DNA of 64,000 nucleotides from Bacteroidia bacterium (lineage in GTDB: Bacteria > Bacteroidota > Bacteroidia > J057). This document shows, piece by piece, positions 17,810 through 25,501 of this stretch. A program made the position numbers and the translations under genes. Under the pieces are notes generated by a model that saw nothing but the letters and a program-made list of their open reading frames with translations, was not told the DNA's origin and searched no databases. The stretch spans positions 62,001-126,000 of the forward strand of contig JAUIGE010000012.1 of assembly GCA_030430205.1 (NCBI GenBank), in the 5' to 3' direction. Each line of letters begins with the position of its first letter. The stretch's first letter is position 1.

Positions 17810-19066
17810 ATGGCTATCCCCTATTTGTACCTCAGACAAAGTGCCAATCAGAATGGCACACATGCTATTATGATTGGGCTAAGTTTCCCTTCAAAGCACG
17901 TCCGCCTGAGCCTCAAGAAATATATCAAGCCCGAAAAATGGGACGAAAGGAGGCAGTGTGTAAAGGGATCAGGCCAGGATGTCAATCGGCTCAACCTACT
18001 TCTTGCGAAAAAGTTGGCGCTTGCCAACCAAATCCTGACATATTATGAATTGTTGGATGGAATAGATTTAAGCCCTGAATTATTTATCAAAGAATTCAAG
18101 CAGCCTGCCAGCAAGACAGATTTTTTGGTGTACTATCAGGAGGCATGTGAAGACGACTACAACCGGCGGCTGATCGCACCTGCAACCTACGACATGGAGC
18201 AAAGGACCCTCAGAAAGCTGAAGAGCTATCAGCCTATTATCTTGTTTTCTTTTATCAATCGAAAGTGGATTGAGAAGTTTGATGTGTGGCACACAAAGCA
18301 ACTTGTCAAAAAGGGTTATGTGGGAAATGGGGAAAGATCACATGCCCTCAAGCACATCCGGAAATACCTGAACCGCGCCAAGCAGGATGGTAAAATATTT
18401 GTCTACCCATTTACTAATTTCAAGTGGCCACAGGTGATGGAAGAAATCAACTTCCTCACAGAAGAAATGCTAAGAGACCTGATAGACCTCAGGCAAAATG
18501 ATGACCGGATCATGGAAGGCTTATTGGCCAGGGCTAAAAAGATAAGCATGTTTGACTGGAATATTGAACAATATGCTAATGAAATAGGAATAAGGAGGGT
18601 CAAGCGGATAGCCACCAATTTCCTGATACAATGCTTCACAGGCATGAGGTATTCGGACCTGCAGGCTGTCACCTGGTTTGATAATGTGATTGATGATCGA
18701 CTGCAATTTGTGCCCATCAAGACAAAAAACACAACCCAGAAAACGGTGAAGGTAAGGATGAAGCTCAATCCTATCCACTACGATGTCTTCAGGCCGATAA
18801 AAGATAACCAAATAGCCTATCCCCTACCCAACAGCAAGTACAATAAGCACCTGAAAGAATTGGGCGACATCTTGGGTTTGCCATTCCAGCTACATAGCCA
18901 CATAGGTAGGCATACATTTGCTACGCTCTATCTCACACGGGGTGGTAAGATAGAAGAGCTGAAGGACTTGATGGGAGTCACAAAGTTGGAAACTGTGATG
19001 GTATATGTACACATCACACGGGACACCCTGGATACGGGCATGGATCGGGCCTGGGGTTCTTTTTAG
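17810..19066 (+). CDS. int: Tyrosine recombinase (phage integrase)
   Basis: The 418-residue protein has the N-terminal arm-binding domain typical of Bacteroidota integrases (LYLRQSANQNG then KYIKPEKWD), a SAM-like core-binding domain (about 105-200) and a catalytic domain. Catalytic Arg280 lies in CFTGMRYSDL, the HxxR pair is His364/Arg367 in HSHIGRHTF, and Tyr399 is in VMVYVHIT. The residue that is usually His or Trp in the LGH motif is Val390 (LMGVT), an unusual replacement. It sits next to attL, reads away from the tRNAs and is the only rightward gene at this end. Its role is integration and excision at the tRNA core. Confidence 0.93.
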   Translation: MAIPYLYLRQSANQNGTHAIMIGLSFPSKHVRLSLKKYIKPEKWDERRQCVKGSGQDVNRLNLLLAKKLALANQILTYYELLDGIDLSPELFIKEFKQPASKTDFLVYYQEACEDDYNRRLIAPATYDMEQRTLRKLKSYQPIILFSFINRKWIEKFDVWHTKQLVKKGYVGNGERSHALKHIRKYLNRAKQDGKIFVYPFTNFKWPQVMEEINFLTEEMLRDLIDLRQNDDRIMEGLLARAKKISMFDWNIEQYANEIGIRRVKRIATNFLIQCFTGMRYSDLQAVTWFDNVIDDRLQFVPIKTKNTTQKTVKVRMKLNPIHYDVFRPIKDNQIAYPLPNSKYNKHLKELGDILGLPFQLHSHIGRHTFATLYLTRGGKIEELKDLMGVTKLETVMVYVHITRDTLDTGMDRAWGSF

Positions 19067-19389
19067 GACTGGTGATGCTTACTGAGTTCGGCCTCGAGTA
19101 CACTGATTCGATGGCTAAATTTATTTAAGTCGGATCGTAACTTGTCTATTTCGTCATTTGCCTCCATGACCTCCTTCTTCAGAGAAACGATAGTTGCGAG
19201 GGATGTCTTCCAATCAGCTGCTATCTCCTCATAGGCGGCCCGCCAGGCATGGTACTGTTTGATGTCTGTATCTGCCTCCTGAGCGAGTGTTGTGGTCTTG
19301 CGGGACCGCCAATCAATAAGGGCTTTTATCCCATATCCTAATGCCAGAGCAAGTGGCGTTACGATAGCTACAATTGCTTCATTGTTCAT
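19063..19389 (-). CDS. Small membrane-anchored coiled-coil protein (spanin- or lysis-like candidate)
   Basis: The 108-residue protein has one N-terminal membrane segment (about 5-25, IVAIVTPLALALGYGIKAL), a basic stop-transfer (DWRSRK) and a long coiled coil (about 45-102). This layout is shared by inner-membrane spanins and by phage lysis accessory proteins, but there is no specific motif. It is the last minus-strand gene of the prophage, overlaps the integrase stop by 4 nt and is preceded by a terminator at 19,428-19,472, so it may need its own promoter. Confidence 0.6.
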   Translation of the reverse strand: MNNEAIVAIVTPLALALGYGIKALIDWRSRKTTTLAQEADTDIKQYHAWRAAYEEIAADWKTSLATIVSLKKEVMEANDEIDKLRSDLNKFSHRISVLEAELSKHHQS

Positions 19390-19427
19390 GTTCCAAAAAT
19401 TGTGCTTTTGTATAATTTATTTTAGGA

Positions 19428-19472
19428 CAATGAAAAATGGCAGGTTATGTGGGATACCTGCCATTTTCATTG
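19428..19472 (-). terminator. Strong inverted repeat ending the tail-fibre unit
   Basis: CAATGAAAAATGGCAGGT and ACCTGCCATTTTCATTG form an almost perfect stem of 17 bp with a 10-nt loop. It lies 32 nt after the stop of the T9SS-tailed gene and 39 nt before the start of the small membrane protein. Confidence 0.75.
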
Positions 19473-19503
19473 TCATCATTGCAAATACACCACCCTACAG
19501 GGG

Positions 19504-20331
19504 TTATTCTATCTTCACAAATCTGACTACAATGCCTGAATTCGTACGGAGATAATAAGATCCAGGAGCCAGGTCAGATACATCAAAAGAGCTTTCTGAA
19601 AGCTGCTCCATCTGGACCTCCTTCCCTTCCACCGAGAAACATCTCGCCAAATCTGCGGGGACATTCACACTCAGCGTGTGAGTGGCTGGATTAGGATAGG
19701 CTATCGGATAGGATACCTGACCTGCCAACCGTGCCGGGATAGGATTCACAGCAAAATGCTTGTATTCAAATACTGTCGCATCGCTTCCTGGGCCACCCGC
19801 ACTCATAATGCCTACATGGTAGCATCCGCCGGGCATATAGACGCCATTATCCAATACTTCCCAGGACCCACTATTGGAGTACTTGACAGCGATAGTGTTT
19901 AGCTGGCCAGTCTTGATTATTTTCAACCAAAAGCCTGCGGCCTTCCTGCTGATCTTCACAAGGCGGGTGACGGAAAGCCCGCCGGTTGTTTGCCTTTCTT
20001 CGATTTGTAGGTAGCGGTTGCCTGACACGAATACAGCCAGGTAGGGAGAACCAGCCAAGAGGCTTTCCCTGATCATTAGCCCAGCCTCACTGCCATTGTT
20101 ACCCAGAGCAGGGTTGGTAATCTTCACCAGTGCCTCGTTGGTACCACAAGCGAACTCATTCAGATAGCTGAATGAGTCAAACGCTGCTCCATCAGCATAG
20201 CTGACAGTATCCGACACCAGGTTTCCGATTTGTGCGGGATTGGCTACAGCCGCGCCCAGCACATCAAAATTGAGGGCGCTGAGGCTTACACACACAAGCA
20301 TAAGCGACAAAAAAAGGGTTTTAAACTTCAT
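19504..20331 (-). CDS. Prophage-encoded secreted protein with T9SS type A sorting tail
   Basis: The 275-residue protein begins with a signal peptide (cleavage near VLGAA). Residues about 40-195 resemble a concanavalin-like (DUF1349/LamG-type) sandwich: EAGLMIRESLLAGSPYLAVF, then GFWLKIIKTGQLNTIAV and YHVGIMSAGGPG. The end is a type A T9SS sorting domain (YPIAYPNPATHTLSVNV, then LAPGSYYLRTNSG). It lies inside the prophage, 20 nt after the collagen-like fibre gene, and a terminator follows it. The likely role is lysogenic conversion: a cargo displayed or secreted by the host machinery. A structural virion role would not explain the signal and sorting tail. Confidence 0.8.
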   Translation of the reverse strand: MKFKTLFLSLMLVCVSLSALNFDVLGAAVANPAQIGNLVSDTVSYADGAAFDSFSYLNEFACGTNEALVKITNPALGNNGSEAGLMIRESLLAGSPYLAVFVSGNRYLQIEERQTTGGLSVTRLVKISRKAAGFWLKIIKTGQLNTIAVKYSNSGSWEVLDNGVYMPGGCYHVGIMSAGGPGSDATVFEYKHFAVNPIPARLAGQVSYPIAYPNPATHTLSVNVPADLARCFSVEGKEVQMEQLSESSFDVSDLAPGSYYLRTNSGIVVRFVKIE

Positions 20332-20351
20332 ATATAAAATTGATTAAAGGG

Positions 20352-21977
20352 TTACGTCTCAAATTGGAAGCTGATCCTGATTGTATTTCCTGCTGAAAAG
20401 CTTCCTCCTACCAGGGTAAGATTGCCCGTGGAATATATATAGCAGATGATGGGCGTTTGCGTTGTCTCATTTAGGATTACACGGGAGATTGTGGATGCTG
20501 GCCGATGGCCCGCAACAAGGGTAGAGAGCGTCGCTGCTGTACCTGCTGTCATGTCTCCAGTCACATAGACAGTGCCTGTCGATGCCTTCCTTGACTTTGT
20601 GGTGCCTGACCAGCCAGAGCCGTTTGGGGTTGCATTCGAAAAACTACCCGGGTCGTATCCGCTCAGCAACGGATCAATTGCTTCAAAAGCCTCCTGGGCA
20701 TTCGCTGCGGTATAACTCAGGCTTGAGTCATCAACAGACACATTTCCAGCAGCCACCCCTGGCAACAAAGACAGCAAGCTTTTTTGCTCAATGTCCACGA
20801 AGCTACCTGAACCGAAAATGTAGCCTGTGCCAGCCTGCTGCCCTTGTTCGGTCCACACTTCGATGTATGACCCAGCAGCAATATAGCCCGTCCAGCTTAT
20901 TATCATCGTACTCCGGTCTACTGTAGGGGTCCCAGACGAGCGGGAATAGCTATTAAAACTTTCTCCATCTTTTGCGACTCCGTCTATTTTCACAAATGCA
21001 CGGGGCGTTAGCCGCTGTGCGCTGGAAGATGCATAATTGATATATGCAGTTAGGCTATATCTACCAGAAAATCCGGCAGCAATATATATTTTCGTGTTGT
21101 TTGTGACAGTGTCATGGGTGATGCCGCTATCCTTAAACTCACTGCCCGTAAAGACATTCCATTTTATAGGGTTTCCACCACTTGCATTCACATCTGTAGC
21201 AGAGTCATTCGTCCGGATTCTACACCCATTCGGGTTGGGTGCCAGTTGAAATGGACCCGTATTGGTCCAGCTGCCAGGAGTATCACTCCCCTTGTTGTAA
21301 TACACCTCATGGGTGGTGGTATTGATATAGCTATCCCCATCTACACCCTCTGTGGTGGGTGCTACGGTGCCATAAATTAGGGTATTGCCATCTGCTCCAT
21401 CATCCCCATCGGCTCCATCGGCCCCATCTGAGCCCGCTGCACCCGCTGCCCCTGTGGCGCCCGCCGGTCCGACAATGGAGGTGCCACTACCCCAAGAGCC
21501 GCCTGACTTGGGACCAAATATATTGTTGGAGGTCGTATTGATAAAGAAATCGCCATCTACCCCCTGTGTGGTGGGATCGCTGCTACCATTTAGCAGGCTA
21601 AATCCGTCAGCACCATCATCTCCATCATCTCCATCAGCGCCGGGTGGGCCCACAAGGCTGACGGGCGTGATGCCTGCCCATGAGCCGGGTGTAGGTGTGC
21701 CTTTTGGGTAATAGATCAGATAGCCGACGGTATCTATAAAGGTGTCCCCATCTGCCCCTACCCCATCACTGGGCGCACCAGTGCCATATAGAATTTGTGT
21801 ACCAGCTGGACCTTGTGGGCCCACAGGCCCCTGTGGGCCTGGGGCCGTCACCGATCCATCCACATTTGGAAATTGAGGAGTGACTGGACTCTGAATGGTA
21901 GGGCTATCCGCCTGGATGACCGTGGTGATAGGGTCACCATTCACTATTGTGGTATTTACGATAGTTTGGCTGGGCAT
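20352..21977 (-). CDS. Collagen-like phage tail fibre protein
   Basis: The 541-residue protein contains three Gly-X-Y collagen-like stretches in the N-terminal half (GPQGPVGPQGPAG, GPPGADGDDGDDGADG, and a third of about 40 residues). They separate three copies of a module of about 40 residues with the pattern LxGxxxPxxxGxDGDxxInTxxxxxYxxxG. The C-terminal half (about 245-541) is beta-rich with a terminal domain (YIYSTGNLTLVGGSFSAGN) suited to receptor binding. Collagen-like segments and such modules are common in tail fibres and tips. Its stop is 20 nt from the next secreted gene, and its start overlaps the BppU-like gene stop by 1 nt. Confidence 0.85.
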   Translation of the reverse strand: MPSQTIVNTTIVNGDPITTVIQADSPTIQSPVTPQFPNVDGSVTAPGPQGPVGPQGPAGTQILYGTGAPSDGVGADGDTFIDTVGYLIYYPKGTPTPGSWAGITPVSLVGPPGADGDDGDDGADGFSLLNGSSDPTTQGVDGDFFINTTSNNIFGPKSGGSWGSGTSIVGPAGATGAAGAAGSDGADGADGDDGADGNTLIYGTVAPTTEGVDGDSYINTTTHEVYYNKGSDTPGSWTNTGPFQLAPNPNGCRIRTNDSATDVNASGGNPIKWNVFTGSEFKDSGITHDTVTNNTKIYIAAGFSGRYSLTAYINYASSSAQRLTPRAFVKIDGVAKDGESFNSYSRSSGTPTVDRSTMIISWTGYIAAGSYIEVWTEQGQQAGTGYIFGSGSFVDIEQKSLLSLLPGVAAGNVSVDDSSLSYTAANAQEAFEAIDPLLSGYDPGSFSNATPNGSGWSGTTKSRKASTGTVYVTGDMTAGTAATLSTLVAGHRPASTISRVILNETTQTPIICYIYSTGNLTLVGGSFSAGNTIRISFQFET

Positions 21978-22357
21978 CAGATTGACTCGGTTGTGTCCTG
22001 GATGACGGTAATCTTGCCTTCATAGAGGGTGCGGTCACGGCTATCGGGCATTGTAAACTGGATATCATAGAAGTATATACCAGCGGCCAAAGTCTTCGTC
22101 TGTGCCTTATCTACCTCAAATGTGAAGGTGATGGTGTCATTGGTGGTGGTGGTGGTGGTGATGACAAGGCCTGTATTCAAATCCACGGTGATAAGTGGGT
22201 TCCCTGTCTGTATTTTTTTGATTTCACAAGACAAGACTGTCCCCGTCCAATCAAATCCATTCCAGTTGAGGCTAAATCCAACAGGTCCCAGGGTGTCACC
22301 CTTGCGAATCTTCATGTTGACCTCTGCGATGCTATATAAAACTAACTCTTCAGCCAT
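21977..22357 (-). CDS. BppU-like baseplate/tail-tip protein
   Basis: The 126-residue protein is beta-rich and has the pattern seen in the N-terminal domain of baseplate upper proteins and related fibre anchors: a strand series with NDTITFTFEVDKAQT, AAGIYFYDIQFTMPDS and YEGKITVIQDTTESI. In phages such proteins attach receptor-binding fibres to the tail tip, and here the gene is directly upstream of (and 1 nt overlapping) the collagen-like fibre gene, in keeping with that role. Confidence 0.65.
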   Translation of the reverse strand: MAEELVLYSIAEVNMKIRKGDTLGPVGFSLNWNGFDWTGTVLSCEIKKIQTGNPLITVDLNTGLVITTTTTTNDTITFTFEVDKAQTKTLAAGIYFYDIQFTMPDSRDRTLYEGKITVIQDTTESI

Positions 22358-22380
22358 ATTTACTTTTTAAGCAAATAAAA

Positions 22381-22408
22381 AATGCCCTACCCTTTCGGAT
22401 AGGACATT
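22381..22408 (-). terminator. Intrinsic terminator before the tail-fibre genes
   Basis: On the minus strand a stem (AATGTCCTATCC / GGGTAGGGCATT with loop GAAA-like) is followed by a T-run. It lies 35 nt after the stop of the membrane/HTH gene and 24 nt before the start of the BppU-like gene. Confidence 0.7.
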
Positions 22409-22442
22409 AAGCCTGAACTCTAAATTTTATGCGGATGCGGGC

Positions 22443-23774
22443 CTACTCCATCAGTCCGAGATCCGCCACGATATACCGGACAGTCCGGTATGACAGCCCT
22501 GTCTGCTCTGCTATCAAACGCATGTTGGGCTTGACCTTGTAGAGCTCGAACTGGGACCAGGCTGCCCGGACGAGATTCTCATTTGCGATGCGATCGGCCC
22601 GCTTTTGATAGCTCATGCCAGTGGTGTCGGGCGGTGGAGTGGGGCCACCACCTGCCATGGAAGTGGCAACTTCCTGCCGTATCTTGCCACTAAATGCGGC
22701 AACATTCGGGCTTAAGTTGCCACTTGGCCCGCCGGTGGGGTATCCCATGGTGGCGGGTTGTGGCGGCGGCTGATAGCCAGCACCACCAAATGCTACCTGT
22801 GGCATCTTGATGCGAGGGAGGCGAAATGGGGTTCCCTCCTTGCGCTGGAATGTGGGCTCGTCGCTGATAATCCTGTAGAAGGACAGCAGCAGATTGACGA
22901 GGATGAACACGACCAGGCAACCCACGCCAAATACGCCCAACATCAGGGTATTTCGCTGAAACTTTTCTCCATAGCTCTCCTGGCGGGTCTTATTCTGCTC
23001 AGAGATTTCTGTAAATACCAGCGTTTGACCTGTTTTCTCTGCTGTAAGTGCAGCATCCTTCTCGGCCATGAGGTTGTCTACTTTGTGCTTGGCGGCATTG
23101 AGTAGGTGATCCCCATCTGCCTTTGCCTTCGCGATAGACTTACTCAGCTGCTTCTCTGCCCAGCCATTGCCCTGCTGGTACAACCCGCGCATGGTGGCTC
23201 CTTTGCTATTCTTTGCATCTTCGAGCAGTTGGCGGGACTGGGCAAGGGCCGCCTTCACACGGTCACGCTCGGTGCGGCGGGCGTCCTCTATCCGGGCATC
23301 GAAGTCGGTGCGGATAGCGGCGAGGTTGGATTCCTGATCTGTCCGAACCTTGTCCAGGTCAGTGGGGGTAGGGGGTGGGGTGGCCGCTTCCACCATATCT
23401 ACCCTACCAAGCCAGCTGGTGCCACCGGTGCCCATGGCAAGCAGGCCACACAGCCCCAGGAGCACGACCCAGAATACGCCACGATACACTTTCTTGTACT
23501 GCTGATTTTCTCTCCTGAATCGGAAGGAAAATATCTCATCAAATACAAAAGGGAGGAAGGTCCGAAGACCTCCCTCCAGGATAAACAGCCCCAAACCTAC
23601 CATGAAGACCGCAAAGAATACCGCGCCCAGATAGGGCAGGAATTCCAGCGCTTTGTTGTAAGCAATGATCCAGATGATGCAGACACTTGTGAGGGCGCTG
23701 CCTAGCTGGCTGCCATCTCGCACCTTTTTAAGTGCGCTGATGACGTTTGATGCGTCGTTTTTTAACTCAGACAT
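22443..23774 (-). CDS. Membrane/coiled-coil phage protein with C-terminal helix-turn-helix
   Basis: The 443-residue protein has three hydrophobic segments in the N-terminal third (about 28-50, 52-70 and 100-118), a long charged coiled coil (about 135-275), a further membrane helix (about 280-302, LGVFGVGCLVVFILVNLLL), then a Pro/Gly-rich linker (about 325-385). The last 55 residues form a helical domain with a helix-turn-helix (MRLIAEQTGLSYRTVRYIVADLG). A membrane protein with a C-terminal, presumably cytoplasmic, DNA-binding-like domain is unusual in a phage. Function is unknown; possible roles are a membrane anchor for DNA or a sensor. It lies between two terminators, in the lysis/fibre end of the prophage. 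Confidence 0.7.
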   Translation of the reverse strand: MSELKNDASNVISALKKVRDGSQLGSALTSVCIIWIIAYNKALEFLPYLGAVFFAVFMVGLGLFILEGGLRTFLPFVFDEIFSFRFRRENQQYKKVYRGVFWVVLLGLCGLLAMGTGGTSWLGRVDMVEAATPPPTPTDLDKVRTDQESNLAAIRTDFDARIEDARRTERDRVKAALAQSRQLLEDAKNSKGATMRGLYQQGNGWAEKQLSKSIAKAKADGDHLLNAAKHKVDNLMAEKDAALTAEKTGQTLVFTEISEQNKTRQESYGEKFQRNTLMLGVFGVGCLVVFILVNLLLSFYRIISDEPTFQRKEGTPFRLPRIKMPQVAFGGAGYQPPPQPATMGYPTGGPSGNLSPNVAAFSGKIRQEVATSMAGGGPTPPPDTTGMSYQKRADRIANENLVRAAWSQFELYKVKPNMRLIAEQTGLSYRTVRYIVADLGLME

Positions 23775-23800
23775 ACTTGTAATAGTTTAAGGGTGAAAGA

Positions 23801-24247
23801 TTAAGACATCCAGTCCGGAATTTTTGCCTCGGGAAGGTCCCATGGTGCATTCATCCAATTTTTGAATGTCTCCATGGTGTTACCGTTGACGAAGCAACTG
23901 TAGCGGGCTCGCTGGTCAGAGGGTAGCAGCAAGTCTACAGCGGCATCCATGATCTTCTGCTTGATCTGGAGGAAGGCGATGATCTCGGAGAGATCAGATA
24001 TATCCAACTGCTGCTCGGTAATCAGCCCCAGCTTACCTTCAAGATCCTCTTCTAGGTCGGTGGTAGATGCCATCTCCTGTGTGAGCTGCTTGTGCAGCAG
24101 CTCATTTTGAAGCCGGAAGGCCTCATTGGCGGCCAGGAGCTTGTCATTGATCGCCATCATACTGGCTTGCTGCTCAGTAGCGGTAGGGGAGAGGGGAGAC
24201 TTTTGGCCATCTTTTGGGGCCTCTTTGTCTTGTGAATGTGTTTGCAT
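23801..24247 (-). CDS. Coiled-coil hypothetical protein under leader control
   Basis: The 148-residue protein is mainly helical, with a Gln/Ser-rich N-terminus, a coiled coil (about 30-100) and a conserved-looking Trp-rich end (WMNAPWDLPEAKIPDWMS). No family is recognised. Its upstream region is notable: a promoter at 24,421-24,453 and an attenuator-like hairpin lie before the start codon, and the first 16 nt after the ATG are also part of a perfect inverted repeat. It precedes the membrane/HTH gene by 27 nt and is probably co-transcribed with it. Confidence 0.65.
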   Translation of the reverse strand: MQTHSQDKEAPKDGQKSPLSPTATEQQASMMAINDKLLAANEAFRLQNELLHKQLTQEMASTTDLEEDLEGKLGLITEQQLDISDLSEIIAFLQIKQKIMDAAVDLLLPSDQRARYSCFVNGNTMETFKNWMNAPWDLPEAKIPDWMS

Positions 24248-24279
24248 AACATTTCAATTAAGGGTTAAAAAAAAGAAAA

Positions 24280-24368
24280 AATACAGGCGTGGGGCCTGCT
24301 GCAAACACATTCACAAATCACTTTGGGAAAAGTAAGGCTCTAAACCTCTCAGGCCCCAAGCCTGTATT
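24280..24368 (-). promoter_or_regulatory. Attenuator-like leader hairpin with U-tract upstream of 24,247
   Basis: Arms 24,350-24,368 and 24,280-24,298 pair over 18 of 19 positions and are followed on the minus strand by TTTTCTTTTTTTT, so the structure looks like an intrinsic terminator lying after the promoter and before the start codon. The loop contains 24,301-24,316, which is perfectly complementary (16 nt) to 24,230-24,245, the first codons of the gene. Two mutually exclusive pairings are therefore possible. A 35-codon open frame (24,311-24,418) spans the leader. Confidence 0.6.
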
Positions 24369-24418
24369 GCTGCGGTGCAGCCAGGATTGAGACGAATGGT
24401 TTGTAAATATGTTTGCAT
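24311..24418 (-). CDS. Possible 35-residue leader peptide
   Basis: An ATG-started frame of 35 codons begins MQTYLQTIRLN, similar to the first residues of the downstream gene (MQTHSQ), and its nucleotide start is an imperfect direct repeat of the downstream start region. It ends inside the loop of the leader hairpin with TGA. The predicted transcription start lies at or just before this ATG, so it may not be translated. It is listed as a candidate only. Confidence 0.25.
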   Translation of the reverse strand: MQTYLQTIRLNPGCTAAIQAWGLRGLEPYFSQSDL

Positions 24419-24420
24419 GT

Positions 24421-24453
24421 CAAAGGTATGGCTTTTTTTGTATCCATAGCAAA
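24421..24453 (-). promoter_or_regulatory. Bacteroidota-type promoter for the 24,247 unit
   Basis: On the minus strand TTTG (24,450-24,453), 21 nt, then TACCTTTG (24,421-24,428) match the phylum consensus exactly. The predicted start is near 24,415, about 170 nt upstream of the gene start. Confidence 0.7.
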
Positions 24454-24519
24454 AAACATTAGCAATGTATAAAAGTTAATCCTAATCGGCAATATATTTT
24501 AACCCATTGCACAAAAAAA

Positions 24520-24627
24520 CCCACCAATATTCCTATTGGTGGGGCCCTTAAAAGCAGCCAAGTATGTGGAGCTACTTCCAATGTCTTCCTAAAACAGCAA
24601 AAAGAGGAAGTTTTGGGGCTTCCTCTT
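24520..24627 (-). terminator. Two tandem intrinsic terminators after the antirepressor gene
   Basis: On the minus strand the first is AAGAGGAAG/CTTCCTCTT (24,602-24,627) followed by a T-run, and the second is CCCACCAATA/TATTGGTGGG (24,520-24,543) followed by seven Ts. They isolate the antirepressor gene from the next promoter. Confidence 0.85.
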
Positions 24628-24734
24628 CAAATGTGCAAGATTTTTAACTTCATTTCCCATGCCTGGATAGGATGTGTAAATGTAATCTTTTTTTGACAGG
24701 GATGGAAGGGTGTGGGCTTCAATTTTGGTGTTTT

Positions 24735-25307
24735 TTAGTCTGTGGGTGCTGCCTCTTCATTAAAAAGAGACAATTGTTCACCAGCAATGTCAATATCCAG
24801 TTGCTTGAGTACCTTGTTAATCCCCTTAATGTCAGTTTCTATCTGTATAATTTCCTTATAGGTAGGGGATTCCTTAAGCTCGCTTTCCAGTTTCAATCGA
24901 AGAGTATGGATTTTGTCGGTTTTGGCGACTCGTTCCTGAAGCTTATTTTTTCTTTTGATCAACTTGCCGTGAAAATAGGAATACATCACATCGTAACATT
25001 CCAATCTATATTCTCTAAGATTCTCCTTTGTTTCTTCTGACATGGTGTTAGTCTTCTTGATCCCAAACAACCAGCCATAGATATATCTTTCGGGAAGACA
25101 TACCATTTTTTGAAGGTGGCCACGAGAGTCTGGTATACTGTGTACACCGGACACCAAGCTTAAATCTTCGTCATTTTTAATTGACTCTGTGTGCCACTTT
25201 GGGTCTAGCCCCAGCGCTTGGCAAATCGGACGAATAGGGATAAATATTTGATCTTCTACCTTGACATAAGGGAGATCATAAGATTGGAATCTGATGAGAT
25301 TAGTCAT
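24735..25307 (-). CDS. Phage antirepressor (P22 Ant N-terminal-like domain)
   Basis: The 190-residue protein starts with the pattern of the P22_AR_N/antirepressor domain (LPYVKVEDQIFIPIRPICQALGLD, with W38-like AWH context KWHTESIKND, then RGHLQKMVCLPERYIYGWLFG and YRLECYDVMYSYF). The remaining 75 residues are a charged coiled coil. In other phages such proteins bind the repressor to trigger induction. It is a single-gene unit with its own promoter and leader terminator, and two terminators behind it, as expected for a separately controlled antirepressor. Confidence 0.85.
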   Translation of the reverse strand: MTNLIRFQSYDLPYVKVEDQIFIPIRPICQALGLDPKWHTESIKNDEDLSLVSGVHSIPDSRGHLQKMVCLPERYIYGWLFGIKKTNTMSEETKENLREYRLECYDVMYSYFHGKLIKRKNKLQERVAKTDKIHTLRLKLESELKESPTYKEIIQIETDIKGINKVLKQLDIDIAGEQLSLFNEEAAPTD

Positions 25308-25332
25308 TTTTATATGTTAAATGATTTTTTCG

Positions 25333-25368
25333 AAAGTAAAAAAAAATCTTGCCTTTGGAGCAAGATTT
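25333..25368 (-). promoter_or_regulatory. Leader terminator (attenuator candidate) upstream of the antirepressor
   Basis: On the minus strand AAATCTTGC (7-nt loop) GCAAGATTT is followed by a run of nine or more Ts, between the promoter at 25,408-25,415 and the start codon at 25,307. It would end most transcripts before the gene unless readthrough is regulated. Confidence 0.6.
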
Positions 25369-25407
25369 AAAATCATATTAACATATATATAACGGATGTC
25401 ACATACA

Positions 25408-25415
25408 CAAAGGTA
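25408..25415 (-). promoter_or_regulatory. Probable -7 element of the antirepressor promoter
   Basis: TACCTTTG on the minus strand fits TAnnTTTG. The upstream -33 element is weak (T-rich), so the assignment is less sure than for the other promoters. Confidence 0.5.
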
Positions 25416-25436
25416 GCAAAAGTTAATATTTAAAAA

Positions 25437-25461
25437 AGGCTTCAACTGTCTGTTGAAGCCT
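25437..25461 (-). terminator. Intrinsic terminator after the holin-like genes
   Basis: AGGCTTCAAC and GTTGAAGCCT form a perfect 10-bp stem with a 5-nt loop, followed on the minus strand by TTTTTTA. It lies 41 nt past the stop of the four-helix membrane gene. Confidence 0.85.
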
Positions 25462-25501
25462 CAAAGAACTGTGTTACTCACAGTTTCACAAACTTATATT
25501 G

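Noticed and set aside
21380-21660. GAT/CATC-rich repeats as a minisatellite
   Set aside because: They are the codons of Gly-X-Y collagen-like segments of the tail fibre and keep frame.
24290-24368. TPP-riboswitch-like CCTGAGAGG segment in the leader
   Set aside because: The short CTGAGA match is part of the hairpin arms; none of the other conserved TPP segments is present in order.
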